DNA of 61,621 nt, from NCBI GenBank assembly GCA_910583835.1, contig CAJTYM010000023.1, positions 1 to 61,621 on the forward strand. Direction: 5' to 3'. The translations under genes and the position numbers were made by a program. Positions 35,415 to 43,637 of the stretch are shown here, in pieces. Source of the DNA: an uncultured Lachnospiraceae bacterium (GTDB taxonomy: Bacteria; Bacillota; Clostridia; Lachnospirales; Lachnospiraceae). The notes under the pieces are model-generated. The model searched no databases and was not told the DNA's origin. It worked only from the letters and a program-made list of their open reading frames with translations. The stretch's first letter is position 1. Every line of letters begins with the position of its first letter.

Positions 35415-38400
35415 ATGGCAAAAATGAGAATATATGCACTTGCAAATGAATTGAACATGGAGTCGAAGGAAGTGATTAAATTCCTTACAGAAAAGAATAT
35501 AACCGGAAAGGTGGCAAGCAGTTCTGTGGAGGACGAAGTTATTGAAATGGTAAGGAAGAGGTTTGCAACAGGAGCCAAGATGGAAGCGGAGAAGAAAGGT
35601 CCTGCGAAGGAGACAGCTGCCAAGACGGCAACGCAGCAAAGCCCTGCGAAGGAGACAGCTGCCAAGACGGCAACGCAGCAAAGCCCTGCGAAGGAGACAG
35701 CTGCCAAGACGGTAACGCAGCAAAGCCCTGCAAAGGATATATCAGCTGCTAAAACGGTAACGCAGCAAAGCCCTGCAAAGGATATATCAGCTGCTAAAAC
35801 GGCTACGCAGCAACCTTCTGTAAAGGAGAAAAAGGAGCCGAAAAAATCGCTGCCACCACAGTCAGAAGCGCCTAAAACAACATCACAGACAGCTGCCGAT
35901 AAGGAGGCGCAAGCGCCTGTGAAAGCAGTGGCGCAGGAACCTGGAAAGACCCAGGAACCTGGAAAAATCCAGGAACGCCCGAAAAAGAAAGCCAGCATTA
36001 CGGCAGTGTTTAATCCGCAGAACAGTAAAACAGCGAAGAAGCGTCCCGCAAGGCCGCAAGGAGACCGAAATGGGAGACCGCAAGGAGATCGAAACGCAAG
36101 ACCGCAGGGAGACAGGAATATGAAGCCCCAAGGGGATAGGAATGGAAGACCTCAAGGGGAACGTCCCATAAAAGCGCAGGAAAATTTGGTAAGGACACAG
36201 CCGGAACAAACTCTGAAACCCCAGAGTGAGCAGTCTGTAAAAGCGCAGGAAGCCGCTGCGAGACCCCAGGGGGGAAGAGGTGGAAACGTGCTGGACCGGA
36301 ATGTGAAACCACAAGGGGACCGAAACGCAAGACCGCAGGGAGACAAAGGTGGAAGACCGCAGGGGGATAGGAACGCAAGACCACAGGGAGATAGGGATAT
36401 GAGACCACAGGGAGACAGAAGCGGAAGACCGCAGGGGGACAGGAACGCAAGGCCACAGGGAGAGCGAAACGCAAGACCGCAAGGGGACAGGAACGCAAGG
36501 CCGCAGGGAGACCGCGGCGGAAGACCGCAAGGGGACAGGAACGCAAGACCGCAGGGAGACCGCGGCGGAAGACCGCAGGGAGACAGGAACGCAAGGACGC
36601 AAGGAGAGCGAAATGGAAGACCGCAGGGAGACCACGGCGGAAGGTTCCAGGGAGACAGGAATAACAGAAGCTTTCAAAATGGACGTCCAGGCCAGAGGAG
36701 CCGTTTTGAAAAGGAAATCAATAAACTCAATCAGAACAGCCCGGTGGCAGCTATGGATGAGACGAGAGGCAAAGAGAGCAGAGAGCGCGACAACCGCAAA
36801 GGAAACAGCCAGCGCCATGAGAAGGAGTTGATGGGCAGGAAGAAAGAGCGCTTTGATAACCTGGAGAAAAAGACCAGGGGAAAGAAGAACCAGCAGCCTG
36901 CACAGACGCAGAAGAAAGAGGAAGATACAATTAAAACAATTACATTGCCCGAGAAGATGACAATCAAAGAATTTGCAGACCGCATGAAGGTGCAGGCTTC
37001 TGTCATTATCAAGAAGCTGTTTCTGCAAGGGAACATTGTGACGGTAAACAATGAAATTGATTTTGCCACGGCAGAAGAGATTGCCCTGGAATTCAACTGT
37101 ATCTGCGAGATGGAAGAAAAGGTGGATGTAATTGCAGAACTACTGAAAGAGGAAGACGAGGATGAAGCAGCTATGGTCAAACGTCCTCCGGTTGTCTGTG
37201 TTATGGGGCACGTGGACCATGGTAAGACATCGCTTCTGGATGCAATCCGTGATACGCATGTGATTGACAAGGAAGCTGGCGGAATTACACAGCATATCGG
37301 AGCTTATATGGTAGAGTGCAACGGAGAGAAGATTACCTTCCTGGATACACCTGGACATGAGGCGTTTACGGCAATGCGTATGCGTGGGGCAAATGCTACG
37401 GATATTGCCATCCTGGTGGTTGCAGCCGATGACGGCGTTATGCCGCAGACTGTGGAGGCAATCAGCCATGCCAAGGCAGCCGGCGTTGAAATTATTGTGG
37501 CAATCAACAAGATTGATAAACCAAGCGCTAATATTGAGCGGGTGAAACAGGAGCTTGCAGAGCACGAACTGATTCCCGAGGATTGGGGCGGAAGCACTAT
37601 CTTCGTACCGGTATCTGCGCATACGCATGATGGCATTGACTCTCTGCTGGAGATGGTCTTACTGACAGCGGAAGTATGTGAACTGAAAGCGAATCCCAAA
37701 AGGAATGCGCGCGGTTTGGTGATTGAGGCACAGCTTGATAAGGGACGCGGTTCTGTGGCAACCGTGCTGGTACAGAAAGGAACGCTGAAAGTAGGTCAGC
37801 CAATCGCCTGTGGAAGCTGTTACGGCAAAGTAAGGGCGATGATTGACGATAAGGGCAGACGGGTGAAAGAAGCAACGCCTTCCACACCGGTGGAAATATT
37901 AGGTTTGAATAACGTGCCGAATGCCGGGGAAATCTTTGTATGTACGGATTCTGAGAAGGAAGCCAAGAGTTTTGCGGACACCTTTATCTCAGAAGGGCGC
38001 GAGCGGATGCTGGAAGACACGAAATCCAGAATGTCCCTGGATGATCTGTTCTCACAGATTCAGTCAGGAAATATCAAGGAACTGCCGATTATTGTCAAGG
38101 CAGATGTGCAAGGTTCTGTAGAAGCAGTCAAGCAGAGCCTGACGAAGCTGTCGGATGAGGAAGTCATGGTTAAGGTTATCCATGGCGGAGTTGGCGCCAT
38201 CAATGAATCGGACGTCAGCCTTGCTTCAGCCTCCAATGCGATTATCATTGGCTTCAATGTGCGCCCCGATGCAATGGCAAAAGCCACTGCAGAGCGAGAG
38301 GGCGTGGACATGCGGCTTTATAAGGTCATCTATAACGCCATTGAAGATGTGCAGGCAGCCATGAAGGGAATGCTTGATCCCGTATTTGAGGAGAAGGTGC

Positions 38401-38681
38401 TTGGCCATGCGGAAATCCGCCAGATATTTAAGGCCTCCGGCGTGGGCAATATTGCAGGTTCCTATGTGCTGGACGGCACGTTCCAGAGGGGCTGCAAGGT
38501 GCGAATTTCCAGAGAGGGAGAGCAAATCTTTGAAGGTGACCTTGCCTCACTGAAACGTTTTAAGGATGATGTGAAGGAAGTTAGGGCAGGCTATGAGTGC
38601 GGTCTGGTATTTGACAACTTTAATGATATTCAGGAACTTGACGTCGTGGAAGCGTATACCATGGTGGAAGTGCCGCGTTAA
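35415..38681 (+). CDS. infB: translation initiation factor IF-2 with expanded repeat region
   Basis: 1088 residues with GGAGG upstream of ATG 35415. Order: IF2_N domain (1-50), a low-complexity linker of about 450 residues, a second IF2_N (about 512-560), then the G domain with GHVDHGKT (K604-T605), DTPGH and NKID, and domains II to IV. IF-2 is a GTPase that places initiator tRNA on the ribosome. The linker holds about five copies of a 14-15-residue SPAKETAAKT-type repeat and then about 20 RPQGDRN-type repeats, making the protein longer than the usual 700-950 residues. The long minus-strand frames here are repeat shadows. Confidence 0.97.
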   Translation: MAKMRIYALANELNMESKEVIKFLTEKNITGKVASSSVEDEVIEMVRKRFATGAKMEAEKKGPAKETAAKTATQQSPAKETAAKTATQQSPAKETAAKTVTQQSPAKDISAAKTVTQQSPAKDISAAKTATQQPSVKEKKEPKKSLPPQSEAPKTTSQTAADKEAQAPVKAVAQEPGKTQEPGKIQERPKKKASITAVFNPQNSKTAKKRPARPQGDRNGRPQGDRNARPQGDRNMKPQGDRNGRPQGERPIKAQENLVRTQPEQTLKPQSEQSVKAQEAAARPQGGRGGNVLDRNVKPQGDRNARPQGDKGGRPQGDRNARPQGDRDMRPQGDRSGRPQGDRNARPQGERNARPQGDRNARPQGDRGGRPQGDRNARPQGDRGGRPQGDRNARTQGERNGRPQGDHGGRFQGDRNNRSFQNGRPGQRSRFEKEINKLNQNSPVAAMDETRGKESRERDNRKGNSQRHEKELMGRKKERFDNLEKKTRGKKNQQPAQTQKKEEDTIKTITLPEKMTIKEFADRMKVQASVIIKKLFLQGNIVTVNNEIDFATAEEIALEFNCICEMEEKVDVIAELLKEEDEDEAAMVKRPPVVCVMGHVDHGKTSLLDAIRDTHVIDKEAGGITQHIGAYMVECNGEKITFLDTPGHEAFTAMRMRGANATDIAILVVAADDGVMPQTVEAISHAKAAGVEIIVAINKIDKPSANIERVKQELAEHELIPEDWGGSTIFVPVSAHTHDGIDSLLEMVLLTAEVCELKANPKRNARGLVIEAQLDKGRGSVATVLVQKGTLKVGQPIACGSCYGKVRAMIDDKGRRVKEATPSTPVEILGLNNVPNAGEIFVCTDSEKEAKSFADTFISEGRERMLEDTKSRMSLDDLFSQIQSGNIKELPIIVKADVQGSVEAVKQSLTKLSDEEVMVKVIHGGVGAINESDVSLASASNAIIIGFNVRPDAMAKATAEREGVDMRLYKVIYNAIEDVQAAMKGMLDPVFEEKVLGHAEIRQIFKASGVGNIAGSYVLDGTFQRGCKVRISREGEQIFEGDLASLKRFKDDVKEVRAGYECGLVFDNFNDIQELDVVEAYTMVEVPR
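35593..35815 (+). repeat. tandem 42-45-bp repeats in infB
   Basis: About five head-to-tail units coding SPAKETAAKTATQQ (14 aa, 42 bp) and SPAKDISAAKTVTQQ (15 aa, 45 bp). DNA identity between units is high, so recent slippage or unequal exchange is likely. All units keep the frame. Confidence 0.85.
36050..36665 (+). repeat. degenerate RPQGDRN-coding repeats in infB
   Basis: Repeats of 21-24 bases coding RPQGDRN(A/G) or RPQGDRGG, about 20 copies, with a unique stretch near 36175-36290 separating two blocks. The encoded Arg/Gly/Asp-rich, disordered segment could bind RNA. Confidence 0.85.
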
Positions 38682-38713
38682 TTGCCAGGAGCAGAGAAGG
38701 AGCAAGGCAGAAT

Positions 38714-39067
38714 ATGAGGAAAAACAGCATTAAGAATACGAGAATTAATGGGGAAGTGCTGCGTGAGCTGAGCAGCATCATCCGGGGAGAAATCAAAGAT
38801 CCCAGAATCAATCCGCTGACTTCGGTGGTATCTGTGGAGGTTGCACCGGATTTAAAGAGCTGCAAGGCGTATATCAGCGTGCTGGGGGATGAAAAATCCC
38901 AGCAGGATACGATTACAGGGTTAAAGAGTGCGGAAGGGTATATCCGCAGAAAACTGGCACAGAATATCAATCTGAGAAATACGCCGGAAATTCGTTTTAT
39001 CCTGGATCAGTCCATTGAATATGGCGTTAATATGTCAAAACTGATAGATGACGTAAACCGTCAGTGA
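38714..39067 (+). CDS. rbfA: ribosome-binding factor A
   Basis: 117 residues. ATG 38714 follows AGGAGCAAGG. The pattern RVNGEVLRELSSII-like start, EIKDPRI, and the VSVLGDE strand region with a C-terminal ELRFxLDxS block (here EIRFILDQS) is diagnostic. RbfA helps mature the 16S rRNA 5' end in the 30S subunit. It lies in the conserved place after infB and 12 bases before the DHH phosphoesterase. Confidence 0.95.
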   Translation: MRKNSIKNTRINGEVLRELSSIIRGEIKDPRINPLTSVVSVEVAPDLKSCKAYISVLGDEKSQQDTITGLKSAEGYIRRKLAQNINLRNTPEIRFILDQSIEYGVNMSKLIDDVNRQ

Positions 39068-39079
39068 GGAGCATTTGAT

Positions 39080-40033
39080 ATGAGAGATTTAGCATCTCAG
39101 CTGGCACAGGTAAAGACAGTCGCAATTGTAGGCCATGTCAGGCCGGATGGCGACTGTGTGGGTTCCTGTCTGGCAACTTACAATTATATATCGGCCTGGT
39201 TTCCGCAGATTCAGGCGGATGTGTACCTGGAGCCCATTCCCAATATATTTAAATTCCTGAAAAATGCGGAGAAGATACAGAGTTCCTGCGACAGCGACCA
39301 GACGTATGACTTGTGTATTGTACAGGATTGCGGGGATGTGGGACGGCTGGGTGCTGCCGTGAAATATTTTGAGACAGCAAAAAAGACAATCTGCATTGAC
39401 CATCATGTGAGCAATGATAACTTTGCGGACGAAAACTATATTTTTCCAGATACCAGTTCCACTTCTGAATTGATTTTTGAGTTGATTGAGGAGGAGAAAA
39501 TCACGAAGGAGATTGCGGAATGCATTTATGTGGGCATGGTGCATGATACCGGGGTGTTTCAATATTCAAGTACTTCCGCAAGAACTATGAATGCAGCAGG
39601 CGTTTTGATGGAGAAAGGAATCAATTTCTCCCAAATCGTAGATGACACGTTTTATACCAAGACCTTTGCACAGAATAAGATTTTAGGGCAGGCGCTGTTG
39701 AACAGCAGGCTCTGCCAGGAGGGAGCAGTGATTGCCACTGCCATCAGCCAGGAGGAGATGAAGCGTTTCCAGGTATTGCCCAAGCACTTAGATGGAATTG
39801 TCAGCCAGCTACGGGTGACAAAGGGCGTGGAAGCGGCAATTTTCCTCTATGAAAATGACGATGGAACCTGGAAGGTTAGCATGCGTTCCAATGGAAAGGC
39901 CAACGTTGCAGATATTGCCATCAAATTTAAAGGCGGCGGTCATGTGAGGGCTGCAGGAGCCACGATGGAGGGTGCGCCGGAAGATATTATTGGCAGGCTT
40001 TGCGCGGAAATTGAAAGGCAGCTTCATGATTAG
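39080..40033 (+). CDS. nrnA: DHH/DHHA1 phosphoesterase, NrnA-type nanoRNase
   Basis: 317 residues with GAGGAG upstream. DHH motifs are GHVRPDGDCVGS (usually DPDGD or similar), CIVQDCG, and DHHVSN. The DHHA1 C-terminus ends in the GGGHVRAAG substrate loop. NrnA-type enzymes degrade short RNA oligonucleotides and/or pAp, or cyclic dinucleotide products; which one cannot be told here. The stop overlaps the truB start (ATGATTAG). Confidence 0.92.
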   Translation: MRDLASQLAQVKTVAIVGHVRPDGDCVGSCLATYNYISAWFPQIQADVYLEPIPNIFKFLKNAEKIQSSCDSDQTYDLCIVQDCGDVGRLGAAVKYFETAKKTICIDHHVSNDNFADENYIFPDTSSTSELIFELIEEEKITKEIAECIYVGMVHDTGVFQYSSTSARTMNAAGVLMEKGINFSQIVDDTFYTKTFAQNKILGQALLNSRLCQEGAVIATAISQEEMKRFQVLPKHLDGIVSQLRVTKGVEAAIFLYENDDGTWKVSMRSNGKANVADIAIKFKGGGHVRAAGATMEGAPEDIIGRLCAEIERQLHD

Positions 40034-40961
40034 CGGAATTATCAATGTGTACAAAGAAAAGGGCTTTACCTCCCATGATGTGGTGGCAAAGCTGCGTGGA
40101 ATTTTAAGACAGAAAAAAATAGGGCATACCGGGACTTTAGATCCGGATGCGGAGGGCGTACTTCCCGTCTGCCTGGGCAAGGCGACAAAAGTCTGTGATT
40201 TGCTGACCGATAAGGACAAAGAGTATGAGGCAGCGCTGCTGCTGGGAAAGGCAACGGATACACAGGATATCTCGGGGAAAGTGCTTAAGGAATCCCCGGT
40301 ATCATGCCAGGAAGGGCAGGTGCGGGAAATCATTGCAGGTTTTGTGGGCGACTATTCCCAGATTCCGCCGATGTATTCTGCCCTTAAAGTGGATGGCAGG
40401 AAACTCTGTGATTTGGCAAGGGCGGGCAAGGAAGTGGAACGGGCGCCTCGCAATGTGCAGATATTTTCCATAGACATTTTAGAAATTGCACTGCCAAGGG
40501 TAAGGATGCGTGTGCACTGTTCTAAGGGTACCTATATCCGCACCCTGTGCCATGACATCGGAGCTGCGGCAGGCTGCGGCGGCTGTATGGAATCTCTGCT
40601 GCGTACGCGTGTAGCAGATTTCAGGCTGCAGGATGCAAGGAAGCTTTCAGAGATAGAAGCGCAGGTTCAGGCTGTCCGTGCCAGGGAGCCGCAGAAGGAA
40701 CTTTCCAAAGAAGATATCGCAAATTTGGTGAAAGATACGGACAGTGTATTTATGCAGTATCCGTACGTGTCGGTGAAAGAGGAGTTTTCTAAGCCATTGT
40801 ATAACGGCAATCCCCTAAAACCGCATTGGCTATTGGAATGGCAGGATGGGTATCAGGCAGATTTGGTGCGTGTTTATGACAGCAATCACGCATTTGCAGG
40901 TATTTACCGCTGGGAGGGAACACGTGAGCGTATCCGGCCGGTGAAGGTTTTTATGGAATAA
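40026..40961 (+). CDS. truB: tRNA pseudouridine(55) synthase TruB
   Basis: 311 residues from ATG 40026, which overlaps the preceding gene; the frame extends upstream but the family begins at GIINVYKEKG. The catalytic block GHTGTLDPDAEGVLPVC contains the nucleophilic Asp, followed by GKATKVCD, YEAALLLGKATDTQD, and a C-terminal PUA-like domain. It modifies U55 in the tRNA T loop. Confidence 0.96.
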   Translation: MISGIINVYKEKGFTSHDVVAKLRGILRQKKIGHTGTLDPDAEGVLPVCLGKATKVCDLLTDKDKEYEAALLLGKATDTQDISGKVLKESPVSCQEGQVREIIAGFVGDYSQIPPMYSALKVDGRKLCDLARAGKEVERAPRNVQIFSIDILEIALPRVRMRVHCSKGTYIRTLCHDIGAAAGCGGCMESLLRTRVADFRLQDARKLSEIEAQVQAVRAREPQKELSKEDIANLVKDTDSVFMQYPYVSVKEEFSKPLYNGNPLKPHWLLEWQDGYQADLVRVYDSNHAFAGIYRWEGTRERIRPVKVFME

Positions 40962-40982
40962 ATTTTGGATGGGACAGAGGTT

Positions 40983-41930
40983 ATGGAATACATAAGGCAG
41001 AGTATGGCATTTGAAATAGATGGGCCTTCGGTGCTTTCACTGGGGAAATTTGACGGCCTGCATCGCGGGCATGAACTGCTGCTGGCATACATGGCAAGGA
41101 AGAAGCAGGAAGAGCCAGGGTTAAAGGCGGTCATCTTTACGTTTGACATCCCGCCTAGGGAGCGGGTGCAGGATATACAGGCAAAGGTGCTTACGACAGG
41201 TGCAGAAAAAGAATTTCTCTTTGCAAAAGCCGGGATTGACTGCGTGATAGAATGCCCATTTACCAGACAGGTCATGTGCATGGAGCCAGAAAAATTCATT
41301 GACAAGATAGTCAATTCATGCCATGTAAAATATATGGTAGTGGGGACGGATTTCCGTTTCGGCTATCAGCGGCGCGGAGATTACCATATGCTGGAACTGC
41401 TGGCAGGACAGTACGGATATGAAGTGGAAGTGGTAGATAAAATCCAGGAGGATGGCAGAGATATCAGCAGCACGTTCGTGCGTGAGGAAATCATGGCAGG
41501 CAACATAGGGCATGCAAATCAACTGCTGGGCTATAACTTTTTTACAGAGGGGACAGTGCTTCATGGCAGACGGATGGGAAAGGAAATTTTGGGAATCCCC
41601 ACAATCAATCTGATTCCGCCGGAGGACAAGTTGCTGCCGCCGTTTGGCGTCTATATCACAAAGACGAACTGGCAGGGAAGGGATTATCCGGGCATTACCA
41701 ATGTCGGCTGTAAGCCAACGGTTGAAGGCGATAACCCAATTGGCGTGGAGACGCATCTCTTTGATGTGTCGGAGGATTTGTATGGAGAGAAAGTCCGTGT
41801 CAGCTTTCTGAAACATGTGCGGAAGGAACAGAGGTTTTCGTCATTGGAAGCCTTAAAGGAACAGATGCAGCACGACATTGCGTGCGGCAGAGTTTATTTT
41901 AACATGGGAAAAGGAGTTCAGAAGAACTAA
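40983..41930 (+). CDS. ribF: bifunctional riboflavin kinase/FAD synthetase
   Basis: 315 residues from ATG 40983; TTG 40965 is an alternative upstream start. The N-terminal adenylyltransferase half has LGKFDGLHRGH and the later FVREEI-type segment. The C-terminal riboflavin kinase half has GIPTINL, GVYIT, GVETHLFD. It makes FMN and FAD. Last gene of the operon; the next start is only 12 bases downstream. Confidence 0.95.
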   Translation: MEYIRQSMAFEIDGPSVLSLGKFDGLHRGHELLLAYMARKKQEEPGLKAVIFTFDIPPRERVQDIQAKVLTTGAEKEFLFAKAGIDCVIECPFTRQVMCMEPEKFIDKIVNSCHVKYMVVGTDFRFGYQRRGDYHMLELLAGQYGYEVEVVDKIQEDGRDISSTFVREEIMAGNIGHANQLLGYNFFTEGTVLHGRRMGKEILGIPTINLIPPEDKLLPPFGVYITKTNWQGRDYPGITNVGCKPTVEGDNPIGVETHLFDVSEDLYGEKVRVSFLKHVRKEQRFSSLEALKEQMQHDIACGRVYFNMGKGVQKN

Positions 41931-41942
41931 AGGGTGAATATC

Positions 41943-43574
41943 ATGGAATTGATAGTGGATTTGTTAGGTGGCCTGGGATTGTTTTTGTTTGGCATGAATT
42001 TTATGAGCCAGGGCCTGCAGAAAGCTGCAGGCGCGAGACTCCGTTCTATTTTGGAAGCCATGACAAAGAATAAAATTATAGCGGTACTGTTTGGCGCATT
42101 GTTTACCGCTATCATACAGTCTTCCGGCGCGACTACGGTTATGGTGGTTAGTTTTGTAAATACGGGAATCATGTCATTGGCACAGTCTGTGGGGATTATA
42201 TTTGGTGCAAATATCGGAACGACCATTACTTCCCAGCTGGTTGCATTTAACCTGACAGGCGTTGCGCCGGTTATCCTGTTCGTGGGTGCGGTGTTCATAA
42301 TGTTCGGCAAAAAGCCCATGCTCAAGAAGGTGGGGGAAGTATTGTTGGGATTTGGCGCGCTGTTCATGGGAATCAGCCTGATGAAAGATGCCATGGCGGA
42401 CCTCAAAGACTATCAGGCAGTGATGGATGTGCTGGGCAGCATGGACAACCCAATCGTGGGGATTTTGTTTGGCACAGCGATAACAGTTGTTGTCCAGAGT
42501 TCCTCCGTGACAGTCAGTATCCTGCTTCTGATGGCGAGCCAGGGACTGATAGATTTGCCGGTTTGCTTCTATGTAATTCTTGGCTGTAACATCGGTTCCT
42601 GCACACCGGCGGTGTTGGCGAGCCTGGATGCCAAAAAAGATGCCAAGCGGGCTGCTTTCATCCATGTCATGTTCAATGTGCTGGGCATGGTAATTATCGG
42701 CATTCTGATGGCATTCGGCATGAATTATTTTGAGGAATTTATCTTGCGCGTTTCCGGTTCTGATGTCGGAAGGTGTGTGGCAAACGCGGATACGTTCTTC
42801 AAGATTTTCCAGACGATAATCTTCCTGCCCTTATCTGCACAGTTCGTGGCGATGGCACGACGCCTGATTCCAGGTGAGGACCAGGAGGAAAAGGAATATC
42901 AGCTTCTCTATATCGGAAAGCAGAATATCTTCTCACCTTCTACCGCAGTAGTGGAGACAACGCAGGAGATTGAGCGTATGGGCAAGATGGCGCGTGAGAA
43001 CCTGAGCCTTGCCATGGAAGCATTTTTTGATGGAGACCAGAAAAAAATCAACCGGGTCTATGAGGTGGAGAACCAGATAGATTTCCTCAGCAAAGAGATT
43101 ACAGATTACCTTGTCAAAATCAACCAGCTTCAGCTGCCGGTTGTGGATGCGAGGCGCATAGGCGCGCTCTTCCATGTGGTGAGCGATATTGAGCGCATTG
43201 GGGACCATGCAGAGAATATGGCAGATGCAGCAATCAAGAGCCATGAAGAAAACCTCAAGTTTACCAAAAAAGGAGAGAAGGAAATTCGGGAAATGCACCA
43301 GAAAACCATGATAATCCTGGAGAAATCAATGGAAATGTTTAAGACGCTGGACAAGAAGAATGTGCCGGATATCCTGGAATTGGAAAACAGCATTGACAGC
43401 ATGGAGCGTGAACTGCAGCAGAACCATGTCAGGCGTATGGCTAAAGGCAAGTGCCTGCCGATGACGGGAATCCTTTTCACCGATTTGGTGACGGGACTGG
43501 AGCGTGTAGCAGACCATGCTACGAATATTGCGTTTTCCATTTTGGAAGGAGATCCGGAAGGGGCATTGCAGTAA
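41943..43574 (+). CDS. Na+/phosphate cotransporter family protein with PhoU-like domain
   Basis: 543 residues from ATG 41943, with AAAGGGTG upstream. It contains two copies of the Na/Pi-cotransporter repeat, with QSSGATTVM and QSSSVTVSI hallmarks, and about eight to nine membrane segments in residues 1-300. The C-terminal 220 residues are a PhoU-like helical bundle (VSDIERIGDHAENMADAAI and GLERVADHATNIAF). It imports phosphate, or another anion, coupled to sodium. It may be transcribed with ribF, from which it is separated by only 12 bases. Confidence 0.9.
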   Translation: MELIVDLLGGLGLFLFGMNFMSQGLQKAAGARLRSILEAMTKNKIIAVLFGALFTAIIQSSGATTVMVVSFVNTGIMSLAQSVGIIFGANIGTTITSQLVAFNLTGVAPVILFVGAVFIMFGKKPMLKKVGEVLLGFGALFMGISLMKDAMADLKDYQAVMDVLGSMDNPIVGILFGTAITVVVQSSSVTVSILLLMASQGLIDLPVCFYVILGCNIGSCTPAVLASLDAKKDAKRAAFIHVMFNVLGMVIIGILMAFGMNYFEEFILRVSGSDVGRCVANADTFFKIFQTIIFLPLSAQFVAMARRLIPGEDQEEKEYQLLYIGKQNIFSPSTAVVETTQEIERMGKMARENLSLAMEAFFDGDQKKINRVYEVENQIDFLSKEITDYLVKINQLQLPVVDARRIGALFHVVSDIERIGDHAENMADAAIKSHEENLKFTKKGEKEIREMHQKTMIILEKSMEMFKTLDKKNVPDILELENSIDSMERELQQNHVRRMAKGKCLPMTGILFTDLVTGLERVADHATNIAFSILEGDPEGALQ

Positions 43575-43594
43575 TCTGGTGATTGAGGTATAGT
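43566..43594 (+). promoter_or_regulatory. promoter of the GH53 gene
   Basis: TTGCAG (43566-43571), 17 bases, TATAGT (43589-43594), overlapping the end of the phosphate transporter gene and 44 bases before the ATG. Confidence 0.5.
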
Positions 43595-43637
43595 ATACAT
43601 AGCAATATAAAATGAACTCAGATAAAGGAGGAGTGGT

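Noticed and set aside
36050..36665. CRISPR-like regularly spaced repeats
   Set aside because: The repeats are in frame, encode RPQGDRN units, have no unique spacers of constant length, and lie within infB.
35883..37028. 381-residue minus-strand open frame opposite infB
   Set aside because: It is a by-product of the RPQGDRN repeat DNA. Its translation is low-complexity Leu/Ser/Pro, and infB is a clear gene on the other strand.
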